DNA of 64,000 nt. It comes from Simmondsia chinensis. Lineage: Eukaryota > Streptophyta > Magnoliopsida > Caryophyllales > Simmondsiaceae. The stretch lies in contig JAGTTD010000016.1 in NCBI GenBank assembly GCA_018398585.1, positions 27,823,212 through 27,887,211 on the forward strand, written 5' to 3'. Below are positions 11,778 to 21,547 of this stretch, in pieces; position 1 is the stretch's first letter, and each line of letters starts with the position of its first letter. The position numbers and the translations under genes are program-made. The notes beneath the pieces are model-generated. The model ran no database searches. It saw only the letters and a list, made by a program, of their open reading frames with translations, and was not told the origin of the DNA.

Positions 11778-12282
11778 CTATTTATATTTTAATACCCAAT
11801 ATTTTTTAAAATAATAAAAAAGATCTAATGTTTTGTTTTAAATTAATAAAAAGGCCTATAAGATTTTATTGTATTAATAAAGAGGCCCCTCTCCATCGTG
11901 ATAACATTATTTTCCGTGGACGGAGCTGACATGATAATTATTTTTTTTTACTAATGCTACAGTAAAACTTCAAAAATACCCTTCAATAACCATTTTAAAA
12001 CAAATGTAATTTAAATAGATAGTTTCTACATAATATGATATCTCGAATTTCGTGCTCATGAAGTAAGAATAAGGGTACTGAAGATTGCTTTAGTTATATT
12101 ACTTTAGCATTAATGAGAAAACAATTGCCACAACAGCTCTGTCGATGAAAAATGACGACATCACTCCGAAGAGGGCCCTTTTTATTATTTCGACAAAAAA
12201 CTTACGGGCCTTTTTATTAATTCAAAATGGCCAAGGTCTTTTTTATTGTTTCAAAAAATGTTGTGGTAGTAAAATCTGAATA
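11778..12282. mobile_element. Foldback MITE, 'taataaaaagg' family, copy 1
   Basis: The left arm (tatttatattttaatacccaat..., aataaaaaggcct, taataaagaggcccctctcc) pairs with the reverse complement of the right arm (gaagagggccctttttattattt..., cctttttattaattcaaaa). Possible degenerate 9-bp duplication: TTTTTCCAG left, ATTTTCCTT right. The cleanest relative, with perfect 9-bp TSD, is at 56757-57143. Confidence 0.6.
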
Positions 12283-14539
12283 ACATTTTCCTTATTTCCT
12301 TTTTTAGTATCATTTTATGTTTGAAATTGAAATTCCAATTTTGAAATAAAGGGTCTATTTAGTATTATTAATTATTTATAGTTTTAAATTTTGAGAAATT
12401 AAAAATTAAGTTTGAAGGCGACCCTTTTTTTTCTTTTGATTTTTTATTTTCTGAAAAGTATAAAATGTACGCAACTTTACCCCTATAGGTATTTACCTAG
12501 TAAAGAGGATGTCTTTGAACGTCCTGAACCCTTGAAAAAATGGAAGGAATAATATTACAAGACAGTGCCCACAACTAATCATTATGACCAAAGTTACGAG
12601 CTTTATATATGAGTACAGTAATAAATTCATATCAGAATTTTATGAACAGCTAAACTAAGAAATAAGTCTGGTAAATTAAACTACTCCATCTATTTTCAGT
12701 TAGTTTTAGACATAAAATCTTCCTTAAACTTATTTATAAACATTGTGTACCAACATTTTTGGTGTGGCCCAAGCCTAACCTAACACCACATTTATTAAGA
12801 AAAAAAGTGTTGGTGCAAAGAACGTTGGAGAAGAGTGGATATGGAAATAAGTGGGGACAACCTATATGAAAGGGGATCGGGGACAGTGATCTTTAGTCTA
12901 TTTTAAAATACCTTAAAAATTGATGCGATAAGTACTGTTGATTTCTTGTGTAGAGCCTGATTGTATTCTGTAATGAGTCATGTCTATGGAGCTGAAAGAT
13001 CATGAATTGGTGCCCATGGACATGCCTTGTTGGGGGGGGGGGGGGGGTTCAAGGGTTTAGGTCCCGGGAAAATTTTAAATTTGGGCTTTATTTGGGTCCG
13101 GGCTTGAAGGATTTTGAGGATTGTTTTGAGTGCACTGGGGTTTGCGTGGCTGTATATATTCTTTCGTAGTGTTTGTGAGGTGTGCTATGAAAGAAGAAAA
13201 CGAATTCGTTAATACTCGTCCCGGAATAATAGTGAAAAAATATCTACATGCAACTTTGCGGACATTGGCAAGATGAGAAATTATATTTGAAAGAAGCTTT
13301 TTATTTGTTTGTGTGAGAAGCGTCGGAAAGATGAGAAATTGAAGATAGACAAATACGCACCATAATCAAAGCCAACGGAAGGATGCCTAAGCAACTTTAC
13401 AAAATGTTCCTCGATAATATTGGCTACGAATGGCTTCTATGACATCAAATATAGACAAAGTAGTACAAATTTGAGAGTAGCTAGGAAGACTAATCTACTG
13501 GGACTTTCCATGTAGTAGTAAACAAGATGTGAAAACATCCAATCAGCTAGCACTTAAAACCATGTAACAACTATTAATTTTACTGTATCAAGGATGCGAG
13601 AGCAATCAGGCATTAATTCTAGAATATGACGAGAATTGCCACATACTAAACATGTCTTTAGGGCTGCTTGTGCAACCACTGCATAACGGTGCATCAAAAG
13701 CTAGACTCCTAAGGTTTTACAAGTATAAAATAGGTGAATGTATAGCTCATTGCTATCGGAGCAAAATTAACAAAGAAGCTGATTAGTGTCGAGTATCCCA
13801 ATTTTCACTAGTCTTTCTTTTCTTGTTTTGTCACTCAAGAAGAGCTACCAAGCCAATAATTTAATTCTAGGTCTTTTGTATATTCTGACCACGACTATAC
13901 AAACCGAATATTTAATAACAATGAAAAAAATGATTTTTTAAATGGATAGACTAAAATACAACAATCCAGTGCCTTAAAAAAGTTCTTACCAAGGCGGGAT
14001 TTGCAGAGGATAAGATATATGCAGTCTTACCTCTACTGGTGTTACCTTGCAAAAAAGCTATTTCTAAGGACCCCAACTGTGAAAAGAGCAGAATAGATAG
14101 ACTCAAATAATTTTATAATATATTGTTCGTAGGGAGAAGGGCCTTTCATTCTTTAAATACAATGAAATTGACACCACAAATTTGAAATCGACAACATCTC
14201 AAGTGTCTCCTCTCTTATCAATATACTTACCTATAATATTTATGATTCGAGTACAACTGCGTATATCTCACTCTTAAGATCTTATTTAACGGGAGTCCTT
14301 ATGGTAGTACGTTTGTTGTTATATATAATTATAAAGAGTTATTATTATTAGTGCAGAAATTATTATCGTCAGAGGAATGATGTGACTTACAAACAATGAG
14401 AGACACATAATTGCCTTGACAACTATATTTTTGCTCTGACACTAACAATTTTGTCTTAACAATAACATTACCCTATATATTGAATTTTATAATTAATGAT
14501 TTTATTAGCTTATGAAAAAATTATTATTTAATATTATTT
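12283..14539. other. Intergenic DNA, no gene recognised
   Basis: No ORF with support on either strand. Holds a pure G run at about 13032-13048 beside CCCGGG-containing sequence, and an AT-rich repeat fragment at about 14330-14480 shared with 6310-6440 and 35030-35160. The stretch 13190-13900 is relatively low in obvious repeats and unexplained. Confidence 0.4.
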
Positions 14540-15085
14540 TATATAGAATTTATTATTTAGGTTTAAGATTAAGTCTTTTGTCACCTAAATAATCTATGTT
14601 TTAATATTATATGCCAAAATGTATCTTGAGGTGTAACAATTTACTACTTAGATTCTTTGAAGTTTAAAATTTTTATCAATCATCTACCTGCTATTGAAAT
14701 TTAGTGGATTTTCAATAAAAATATTGATACATGATTATAATAATATATAGGTATCATACTTCAGATTCTGATCGTTCTTTTACTGCAAAATGATAATATG
14801 ATTCTTGATTTTGACAATATAAAGGCACCTTCCTTTAGAATCTGGTGATTTTTTTTATCAATAATCCATTGAATTTCTAATAAAAACAATGTTATAACTT
14901 ATATATATTGTCGTAGTCATGTTCCAACTTAGCATTTTCTTGTAAAAATTGGTCGAATTATGATAAAAAATTATCTGATTTAGGTGTAGTTATATCTCCG
15001 TGATAAAAATCTTCGAACCTCAAGAAATCGCATATTATATATTTAAATGTCAAGATATTTAAGTGGTAGGTGCTTGAATCTCGCC
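14540..15085. repeat. Dispersed foldback repeat R3, fullest copy
   Basis: Characteristic words are 'tcttttgtcacctaaataatctatgtttt', 'aaatttagtggattttcaataaaaatattgatacatgattataataatatata' and, near the end, 'atatatttaaatgtcaagatatttaagtggtaggtgcttgaatctc'. Ends are roughly inverted. Other copies: 38274-38720 (interrupted at its left by SINE S5), 56520-57440 (interrupted by a MITE), and partial copies near 7440, 8480, 31890 and 39380. Confidence 0.5.
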
Positions 15086-15360
15086 AAATCTGAGTGTTAT
15101 ATTCCTCATCTTGTATGGTCTTACTGTACTTTAAATATTATTGAATACATCAGTTGAATGCAAGCTTTCTCCGCTCTCCTTAGGGTCCATCAAACTTGGA
15201 TATCTGGGAAGACGTTGGGCTTAAGCTATGATGGTCCCGATTGTAACATGCATCATCTTTTTGCTCATTTGAAGATGATGTCCCTGGCGGGGTTTCCCAT
15301 ATGAAAAAGAAGCGTTGTAAGAAGAAGTTAGCCCATTGTCACGGGATTAAATTTTACCCA
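15086..15360. other. Flank of the LTR retroelement
   Basis: No coding sequence recognised. The final bases before the LTR are ATTTTACCCA. Confidence 0.4.
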
Positions 15361-16176
15361 TGTCACGGCCTCCAAATGCCCTTAACTTCACCCCTAACGG
15401 TTCCTTGGTAAGACCCGCGATGCCACTTAGCTTCACTCCGAAAGTACCTCGCTAAGTCAGGCAAACCCCTAAAATAAGAGAGTGTTGAAATAAGCAGCAA
15501 AATAATATAATTTGGAAGGAAAAGGAAATACAGTAACACACACAAAATAGAGAGAGAGATACGGTTGAGAGAGAGAGTGGGAGAAAGAGTTTAAGTATGG
15601 GAAGTTAAAATTGGACAAAGGTGGGATTGGATTAAAGTGGGGAAGTGGATGATCCCCTCATCTATTTACACTCATATTTATAGGCAAAATGTATGTACAA
15701 AAGGACAAAAAAAAAAAAAAAAAACAAAAAGGCTCGGGGAGCAAGGAAGCGGGTGGGCGCCGGTTCTCCCCTTCCCTCCTTGCACTTTGAACTTAAATTT
15801 TCCCTCTTATTTTTAAATCTATGTTTCGGAGGGAAACTCAAGCTCTTGGCCTTTGCCTTGGCCGCCCCTTTTTCTCTCCTTTTGGCTTCCTCATCAAGCT
15901 AACTTATTTCGACACTATTCTAGATTATTCTACCCTATACAAGACTTAGATATATTTTACAATACGTCCTATGGACATGCCCCTCTACGGATCCGTGCCG
16001 AGCACTTCACCAAAGGTTTGCGTCCTTACAAAATTGGACTAAGTACATAAATATAACTTCGTAAGAATATTCAAGAAGAGCCTAGTAAACACCGTGGCCT
16101 TCTAGAACATTCCCATCGTATTACAAGACATATTAAAATTAAGCAAAATTTCTACGGAACTAAGTGGTCCGTGACA
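15361..16176 (-). mobile_element. LTR of a gypsy-like retroelement, minus orientation
   Basis: On the minus strand it starts TGTCACGGACCACTTAG (16176) and ends GGAGGCCGTGACA (15361), giving TG...CA ends with an extended inverted repeat TGTCACGG/CCGTGACA. Length is 816 bp. A TATA-like TATAAATA lies inside (minus, near 15675-15684). Immediately upstream in the element is a purine tract (GTGGGGGAGGG, complement of 16177-16187), the expected polypurine tract, so this is the 3' LTR. The sequence to its right belongs to the element interior and is split by two CACTA elements. Confidence 0.7.
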
Positions 16177-16288
16177 CCCTCCCCCACGTAAGCTATTGAC
16201 GTCCTCGTCAATGTTAGACGGTCTTGAGTGCTTTAGACGCCGTTGCTTGTTGGTTTGAGCCTTCCTCTTCTTCTTCATGTCTTCAAGT
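16177..16288 (-). mobile_element. Retroelement interior with polypurine tract, segment 1
   Basis: Minus strand: an open frame MKKKRKAQTNKQ... runs to '...DEDVNSLRGGG', then the purine tract abutting the LTR. Reading continues at 20111-20432 and 28402-28932 once the CACTA elements are removed. It is too short for pol, so the element was non-autonomous or heavily deleted. Confidence 0.5.
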
Positions 16289-16455
16289 CACTACAACAAA
16301 AAGGGGCAATTCTCGGCGCATAATTATCGGCGTTTATACAAACGTCGAGAAATCTCGGCGTTTAAATGCTTCGAGACAAAGCGTCGAAAATTCTCGGCGT
16401 TTTTAAACGACGCAAAAAATATTGGCGCTTATAAGCGCCGAGATTCTCTCGGGGT
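16289..16455. promoter_or_regulatory. Subterminal repeat region of CACTA-1 (left)
   Basis: About ten copies of a short motif with core CGGCG/CGCCG (or CGTCG/CGACG variants) in alternating orientation lie within about 165 bp, for example TTCTCGGCG, AACGTCGAG, TTGGCGCTTATAAGCGCCGA. In maize En/Spm such subterminal motifs are TnpA binding sites and the upstream control region. That role is inferred here from position and arrangement. The palindrome GGCGCTTATAAGCGCC at about 16424-16439 is perfect over 16 bp. Confidence 0.7.
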
Positions 16456-16462
16456 ATAAATA
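16453..16462 (+). promoter_or_regulatory. TATA box of CACTA-1
   Basis: GTATAAATAC lies at the inner edge of the subterminal repeats, with AAACCC-type initiator sequence about 25-35 bases downstream. The equivalent in CACTA-2 is GTATATATAC at about 20597-20606. Both precede the GC-rich leader, so this is probably the single promoter of the element. Confidence 0.55.
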
Positions 16463-16484
16463 CCCCGAACAAACCCTTGCGCTC

Positions 16485-16740
16485 TCACCGTCGTCTCTCA
16501 CCCCCATCTCCCGCAAACCCTAACCCTCGTCTCTCACCCTCACCACCCGATTTTCAACCGCGTCGCCGCCGGCGTTCTCCTGTCACCGTCGCAGCCCGGC
16601 TTCGCCTCTCACCGTCGCGCCCGGCTTCGCCTCTCACCGTCGCCGCCCGGGTTCGCCTCACCGTCGCTGCCCGGGTTCGCCTCTCACCGTCGCCACCAGC
16701 GTTCGTCTCTCACCCTCACCTTCCGATTTCACAGTTGCTC
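16485..16740 (+). repeat. GC-rich leader of CACTA-1 with imperfect tandem repeats
   Basis: A strongly GC-rich block in an AT-rich element, made of imperfect repeats of about 25-30 bp of the type 'ctctcaccgtcgccgcccgggttcgc'. It sits just downstream of the TATA box. In Spm an equivalent GC-rich first exon is the downstream control region, a target of methylation. The CACTA-2 counterpart (about 20620-20940) has a different repeat unit (CCCTCGTCTCTCA), so the block evolves fast. Confidence 0.6.
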
Positions 16741-17339
16741 TTGCTTTGCTGTTAGTATGTGATGTCCTTGCCCTAGTTTCGGTTTTTATTTTTATTGGAC
16801 TGCTTATTCTTCTACAAGTGTTATATCATTTGAGTTGGTTGAAGTAGTTTTATTATAGTTTTGTATTATCGCCGTTTCACACTTTCCCTTGCTTCATGCG
16901 CATCCTTAATGCTATGGTTCGAATGATTCTATCGTTGCATCTCATCATTTCAATTGATTAATACAAAAAATTATTGTTTTGACGAAATTCTTGTGTTACT
17001 GTGTTTGATTGATGTTTAAAATTATGTGTTGGTGGCGCTTGTGAGTTCAATTTGTTAATGTCAGGGAGAATAGATATCGATTTCATAATTTTTAAATTTG
17101 GAAAAATAAAACTTTGTTGCTGTATCCCTTGTTTAGATGGATCCTTCACATTAGAGGATTAAAATTGATTATAAGGAACTCATGTATCTTACTTTAATTT
17201 CTCACTTCTCCTAAGTCCCATTAATTATTTGTTTTTGTATTTGTATATATTTTGATTGGTTGATTAAATATTTGTCTTATGAACTCTATCTTTTTTCAAT
17301 TTTTAGGTAATTTGATTGCACTACTTAATATTTAGAGAT

Positions 17340-17612
17340 ATGGATACGAGTTGGATCACGCAACCAAGGATTAGTCAAGCTTATATTGATGGTGTCATTG
17401 AATTCATTAAGTTGGCTAAAGAAAACCTTATAGAAGGAAAAACTCGATGTCCATGTAATAAATGCAAAGTAGCCAAATGGTTCTCATCAGAAGATGTGGA
17501 ATATCATATCCTTTTTAAGGGTTTTTGGCCAAAGTATAAGAAATGGATTCATACATCTACTAATTCTTTTGTTTTCGGAAAAGCGTGGATTCACAATGAG
17601 GAGGTTTTTTAG
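17340..17612 (+). pseudogene. Truncated TNP2-type transposase first exon in CACTA-1
   Basis: The start MDTSWITQPRISQAYIDGV and the following cysteine motif RCPCNKC match the transposase-associated zinc-binding domain at the N-terminus of plant TNP2 transposases. After KYKKWI (residue about 72) the frame runs out of the TNP2 homology at the internal-deletion junction (about 17549) and stops 18 codons later. The catalytic region is missing. It is a 90-residue stub, possibly just a leader for the downstream gene. Confidence 0.85.
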
Positions 17613-19569
17613 AAGTAGCAAATCAGTGCAGTCCTCAACAGCAACACCGAAAAATGAAGGAGGTGATGACAGTCGGCCAAGACCGTCAACATCTGAAGCA
17701 GAGGGACCAGTCAGGGAAGCTGGTGTTTGGTCCACTGACGTGCCATTTGATGAGAGGGAGCTACTTCAACTTATCGGTAAATGTTTTCAATTTTATAGCA
17801 TTAATTATGGTAATAATTTTCCAATCAATTAGAAAAGTAATGATATATCTTAATCGTTAATAGATGGCCAAGGTAACTTAAGTACCTTAAGGACGATACC
17901 AGTTAAGGAAGTATGGCATCTTCCTGAAGGTGTAAGAATTATTGTGCGGTTCAATGACCTACGCCAACCAATTAGAAAGGGTGGCGATTTGTTGATCCGG
18001 TTTATTGGAGAGGTTGCAAAACCGGGACGGTTTTGTCCGCTCGGAGTAAGGGATTGGCGTACAATGAATAACCAATACAAAGCAGAAGCTATTGAGGTTA
18101 TCCAAGTAAGTATTATTTATGTCTGAAGTTTACTTTATATATACGATATAATATGTATGTCTGAAGTTTTTGAACTTTATCATTGTATTAATTAAGGTTT
18201 TATTCCTTTGCCTTTTTGTGACATTATTGTTGGATTTTATGTTTTAGGAAAAATTTTCAATACCCAGTGATGTATTGATTGATAAATCAATACTACAGCA
18301 TCTTGGCAAAATGTGGAGGGGTTATAAGACGAGCTTGAAAGTGCAATATTGCCAAGGGAACAAAACTGAGGCTGAAGTTATTGCAACAGTGCCACGAGGA
18401 GTTAATCGTGACCAATGGATAACTTTGGTACATTTTTGGTTTTCTCCACAAGGCAAGGTAAAACAATTTCTTTTTAAGTAATTTTTGATTGGTCAAAAAG
18501 GGGGAAGCAGATTGATATTGATTATGAATGTAAAGTTTTTCTTGGATTGATGTTGATTTCCAATATCAAGAGAAGAGTAAATGCGGCAAAGAAGCACGTG
18601 CCAAGCAGAATCAGTTTCACACGACTGGTTTAACAAGTTATGCCAATAAAAGACATAGTTTTGTAAGGACTTAAGTATATGTTTAGTGTATTATTACTAT
18701 CTACCTGTTAAATTAGTTAAGACTTATGTTGACGTGTTGATTGTAGGAAATTAATAAAGGGAGGAAGCCCACGAGTATAGAGTTTTACCAAGAAACTCAT
18801 ACCAGGAAAAGTGGTGGCTTTTTTGAGAACACGGTTTCACAAGAATTTATGGTGGGTTTTATTATTATCTCACATTTCTTTTAATTTAAATATATTTAAT
18901 GTCTTTTTCTCTTCTTTTTAGTATACAGCTAGAGAAATAGTTGAGGCTCGACTTGGACTTTCTTCTAGACCTCGATCAGAAATTGAGGAGGAAGTATTTG
19001 CAGAGCTAATGTATGAACAGGAAAATCCGGGCTATCGAGCGGTAGGCTATGGATTTGGCGTGAAGAGGAGTGATATATACGGAGTCAGGGGTGAACTAAA
19101 GAAAAAGGGACTCTACCGTACCGGTGATCATGTCGAATTACAAAATATGAAAATAGAATTAGCCAATGTAAAGAAGCAAATGAGAAGGCTCCTACCCATC
19201 TATGATGCTGTTTCTTCTGGCCAAGCATCATATGAAATGATAGCAGAAGGTCGAGCAATTATTACTGCGGTTGCTGATCCGGTAAGATAATCTATTTAAT
19301 TTGTATTTATTTGTACTATAATGCAAATAATCGCCTTTCTCATCCTTTGTAAATAATAAAATTGATGATGTGAATGATTGAGACAAAAGGTGGCATTGGG
19401 GTTGGTACTTTTGGGAAACTATATGAATTTACCATGTGAAGTAAAATTTTAGATCAGATATACTAAATCTATTGTGTTGTCTATACAGGGTAGAGATGAA
19501 TCGGGATCAGGTGACGGTGAACACCCAAATTTTTTTGCATCTCCAAGCACGCCAAGCTCATTTGGTTGA
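17596..19569 (+). CDS. TnpA-like CACTA protein, intact seven-exon gene in CACTA-1 (422 aa)
   Basis: Exons inferred from frame and splice consensus: 17596-17776, 17864-18105, 18248-18457, 18573-18662, 18747-18851, 18922-19281, 19489-19569. All junctions have GT...AG and keep frame, giving 422 residues with no internal stop. Landmarks are an RxxVRFND-x-RQPIRKGG stretch, PRGVNRDQW near residue 190, then KSKCGKEARAKQNQFHTTG and a region ending GYGFGVKRSDIYG, the layout of the plant transposase_24 (TnpA/PTTA-like) family. Such proteins bind the subterminal repeats. The CACTA-2 copy is broken by stops, so this deletion derivative keeps the better copy. Start codon is provisional because the upstream leader is unspliced here. 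Confidence 0.8.
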
Positions 19570-19904
19570 TTGATATATTTGTGAAGAATGTACTTGACTA
19601 AGTTAGCATTGTATATATTTTTTTTTTGTTATTAGATTAATTATGTTGATATTTGGAGTGGAAAAAATCTCAAATTTTGTCTTGAACTATCGAAGTACAT
19701 TGACAATGATGTAATATTTTGATCGTCGAATTCGGAATTTTATGAAAAATTTATCAGTTTAGTTGATATTTTTTTATTAAGTAATTTTGTATATACATAT
19801 ATATGTGTGTGTGTGTGTGGAAAATATGCACAAATAAATAGACAAAAGGTCTATGCTAAGAAGTAAAAGTAGGGTATTTAAAAAACTCGAAAAATCTAGA
19901 CAAT

Positions 19905-20110
19905 AAAAAATGCCGAAAAATATCGGCTTTTATAAGCGCCGATAGAGAACCGGCGCTTATAAACGCCGAGAGAATACCGGCGCTTATAAGCGCCGACAAT
20001 CTTGGCGCTTTTATTTTTCGGCGTTTTTTTCTCTGCGCTTGTCCTAAGAGCCGATAATAAAATTCTTGGCGCTTTATTTGCGCCGAGATTTACTCCTTTT
20101 TGTTGTAGTG
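19905..20110. promoter_or_regulatory. Subterminal repeat region of CACTA-1 (right)
   Basis: About 200 bp with at least ten CGGCG/CGCCG cores in both orientations and several CGGCGCTTATAAGCGCCGA-type palindromes, ending in the inverted terminus. It mirrors the left side, as expected for transposase-accessory binding sites. It also contains the far 3' end of the transcription unit. Confidence 0.65.
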
Positions 20111-20432
20111 AGTCCGGAAAGCCCTTCCAATGCACCAAGGACATAAAGTAATTAATTCGGTTCCTGCGTCCCGAGTCTCGTTCCGCAGGTTCCTTTATTG
20201 TCTTTGGAAGCTTCACACGTTGCTTCAATGCCTGTCGTGCTGCAGAACTGTAGTCCAGCAGCGTGATCCGGTTTCGAGTGCTTTCGCACCCCAAAAGTTT
20301 TAGGTTTTGTTTGGCAAAGGTCTAGGCACCTATGCTTCCTCCATAAGTGCATAGATCTTCAAGCTCGTTGGATATTCAGCTCCTCTTGAGTCATGCCAGC
20401 CCCATGTCAAGCCATGCCCCAAGTTTTCCCAT
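20111..20432 (-). mobile_element. Retroelement interior, segment 2 (between the two CACTA insertions)
   Basis: This 322-bp segment separates the two CACTA elements. It starts with the AGT duplication of CACTA-1 and ends with the CAT duplication of CACTA-2, so both inserted independently into the same older sequence. Base composition matches 28402-28932. No protein domain recognised. Confidence 0.6.
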
Positions 20433-20606
20433 CACTACAACAAAAAAGGATAATTCTCGGCGCATAATTATCGGCGTTTATACAAACGTCGAGAAATCTT
20501 GGCGTTTAAATGCATCGAGACAAAGCGTCGAAAATTCTCGGCTATTTTAAACAACGCAAAAAATATCGGCGTTTATAAGCGCCGAGAATCTCGTCGGGTA
20601 TATATA
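20433..20606. promoter_or_regulatory. Subterminal repeats and TATA box of CACTA-2 (left)
   Basis: Same alternating CGGCG/CGTCG motif array as in CACTA-1, followed by GTATATATAC at about 20597-20606 and CAAACCCTAACCCTC. Function is inferred from position and from En/Spm. Confidence 0.6.
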
Positions 20607-20619
20607 CCCCCAACAAACC

Positions 20620-20945
20620 CTAACCCTCATTTGCTCACGTTCGTCACCGTCATCTCTCACCCTCACCTCCCGCAAACCCTAACCCTCGTCTCTCACCCTC
20701 GTCTCTCACCCTCACCCTCGCCGCCATGTTCGTCTCTCACCCTCACCTCCCGCAAACCCTAACCCTCGTCTCTCACTGTCTTCTCTTACCCTCGTCTCTC
20801 ACCCTCACGCTCGCCGCCACGTTCGTCTCTCACCCTCACCTCGCGATTTCCAACCGCGTCGCCTCTCACCGTCGCAGCCGGCGTTCGCCTCTCACCGTCT
20901 CCGCCAGCGTTCGTCTCTCACCCTCACCTTCCGGTTTCACAGTTG
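20620..20945 (+). repeat. GC-rich leader of CACTA-2 with tandem repeats
   Basis: Imperfect tandem repeats built on CCCTCGTCTCTCA and CTCACCTCCCGCAAACCCTAA, with AACCCTAA words like plant telo-boxes. It occupies the position of the CACTA-1 leader repeats but with a different unit. Confidence 0.6.
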
Positions 20946-21547
20946 CTCTTGCTTTGTTGTTAGTATGTGATGTCCTTGCCCTAGTTTCGGTTTTTATTTT
21001 TATTGGACTGCTTATTCTTCTACAAGGGTGATATCATTTGAGTTGGTTGAAGTAGTTGTATTATAGTTTTGTATTATCGCCGTTTCACACTTTCCCCTGC
21101 TTCATGCGCATCCTTAATGCTATGGTTCGAATGATTCTATCATTGCATCTCATCATTTGAATTGATTAATATAAAAGATTGTTGTTTTGACGAAATTCTT
21201 GTGTTACTGTGTTTGATTGATGTTTAAAATTATGTGTTGGTGGCGCTTGTGAGTTCAATTTGTTAATGTCAGGGAGATTAGATATCGATTTCATAATTTT
21301 TAAATTTGGAAAAATAAAACTTTGTTGCTATATCCCTTGTTTAGATGGATCCTTCACATTAGAGAATTAAAATTGATTATAAGGAACTCATGTATCTTAC
21401 TTTAATTTCTAACTTCTCCTAAGTCCCATTAATTATTTGTTTTTGTATTTGTATATATTTTGATTGGTTGATTAAATATTTGTCTTATGAACTCTATCTT
21501 TTTTCAATTTTTAGGTAATTTGATTGCACTACTTAATATTTAGAGAT

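Larger units (their letters stand above)
16289..20110 (+). mobile_element. CACTA-1: En/Spm-type transposon, internal-deletion derivative
   Basis: Terminal inverted repeats CACTACAACAAAAA at 16289 and, inverted, TTTTTGTTGTAGTG ending at 20110. A 3-bp target duplication AGT lies at 16286-16288 and 20111-20113. These are the defining CACTA features. It is 3822 bp long and near-identical to CACTA-2 along most of its length, but lacks the block equivalent to about 21758-25231 there, which removes most of the TNP2 transposase. It retains the first TNP2 exon as a stub and a complete TnpA-like gene. It also lacks about 0.5 kb of the last TnpA intron present in CACTA-2. Confidence 0.95.

Noticed and set aside
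15693..16755. Short plus-strand frames in the LTR and the CACTA leader
   Set aside because: Low-complexity lysine- or Arg/Pro/Ser-rich translations of simple repeats and of the GC-rich leader.
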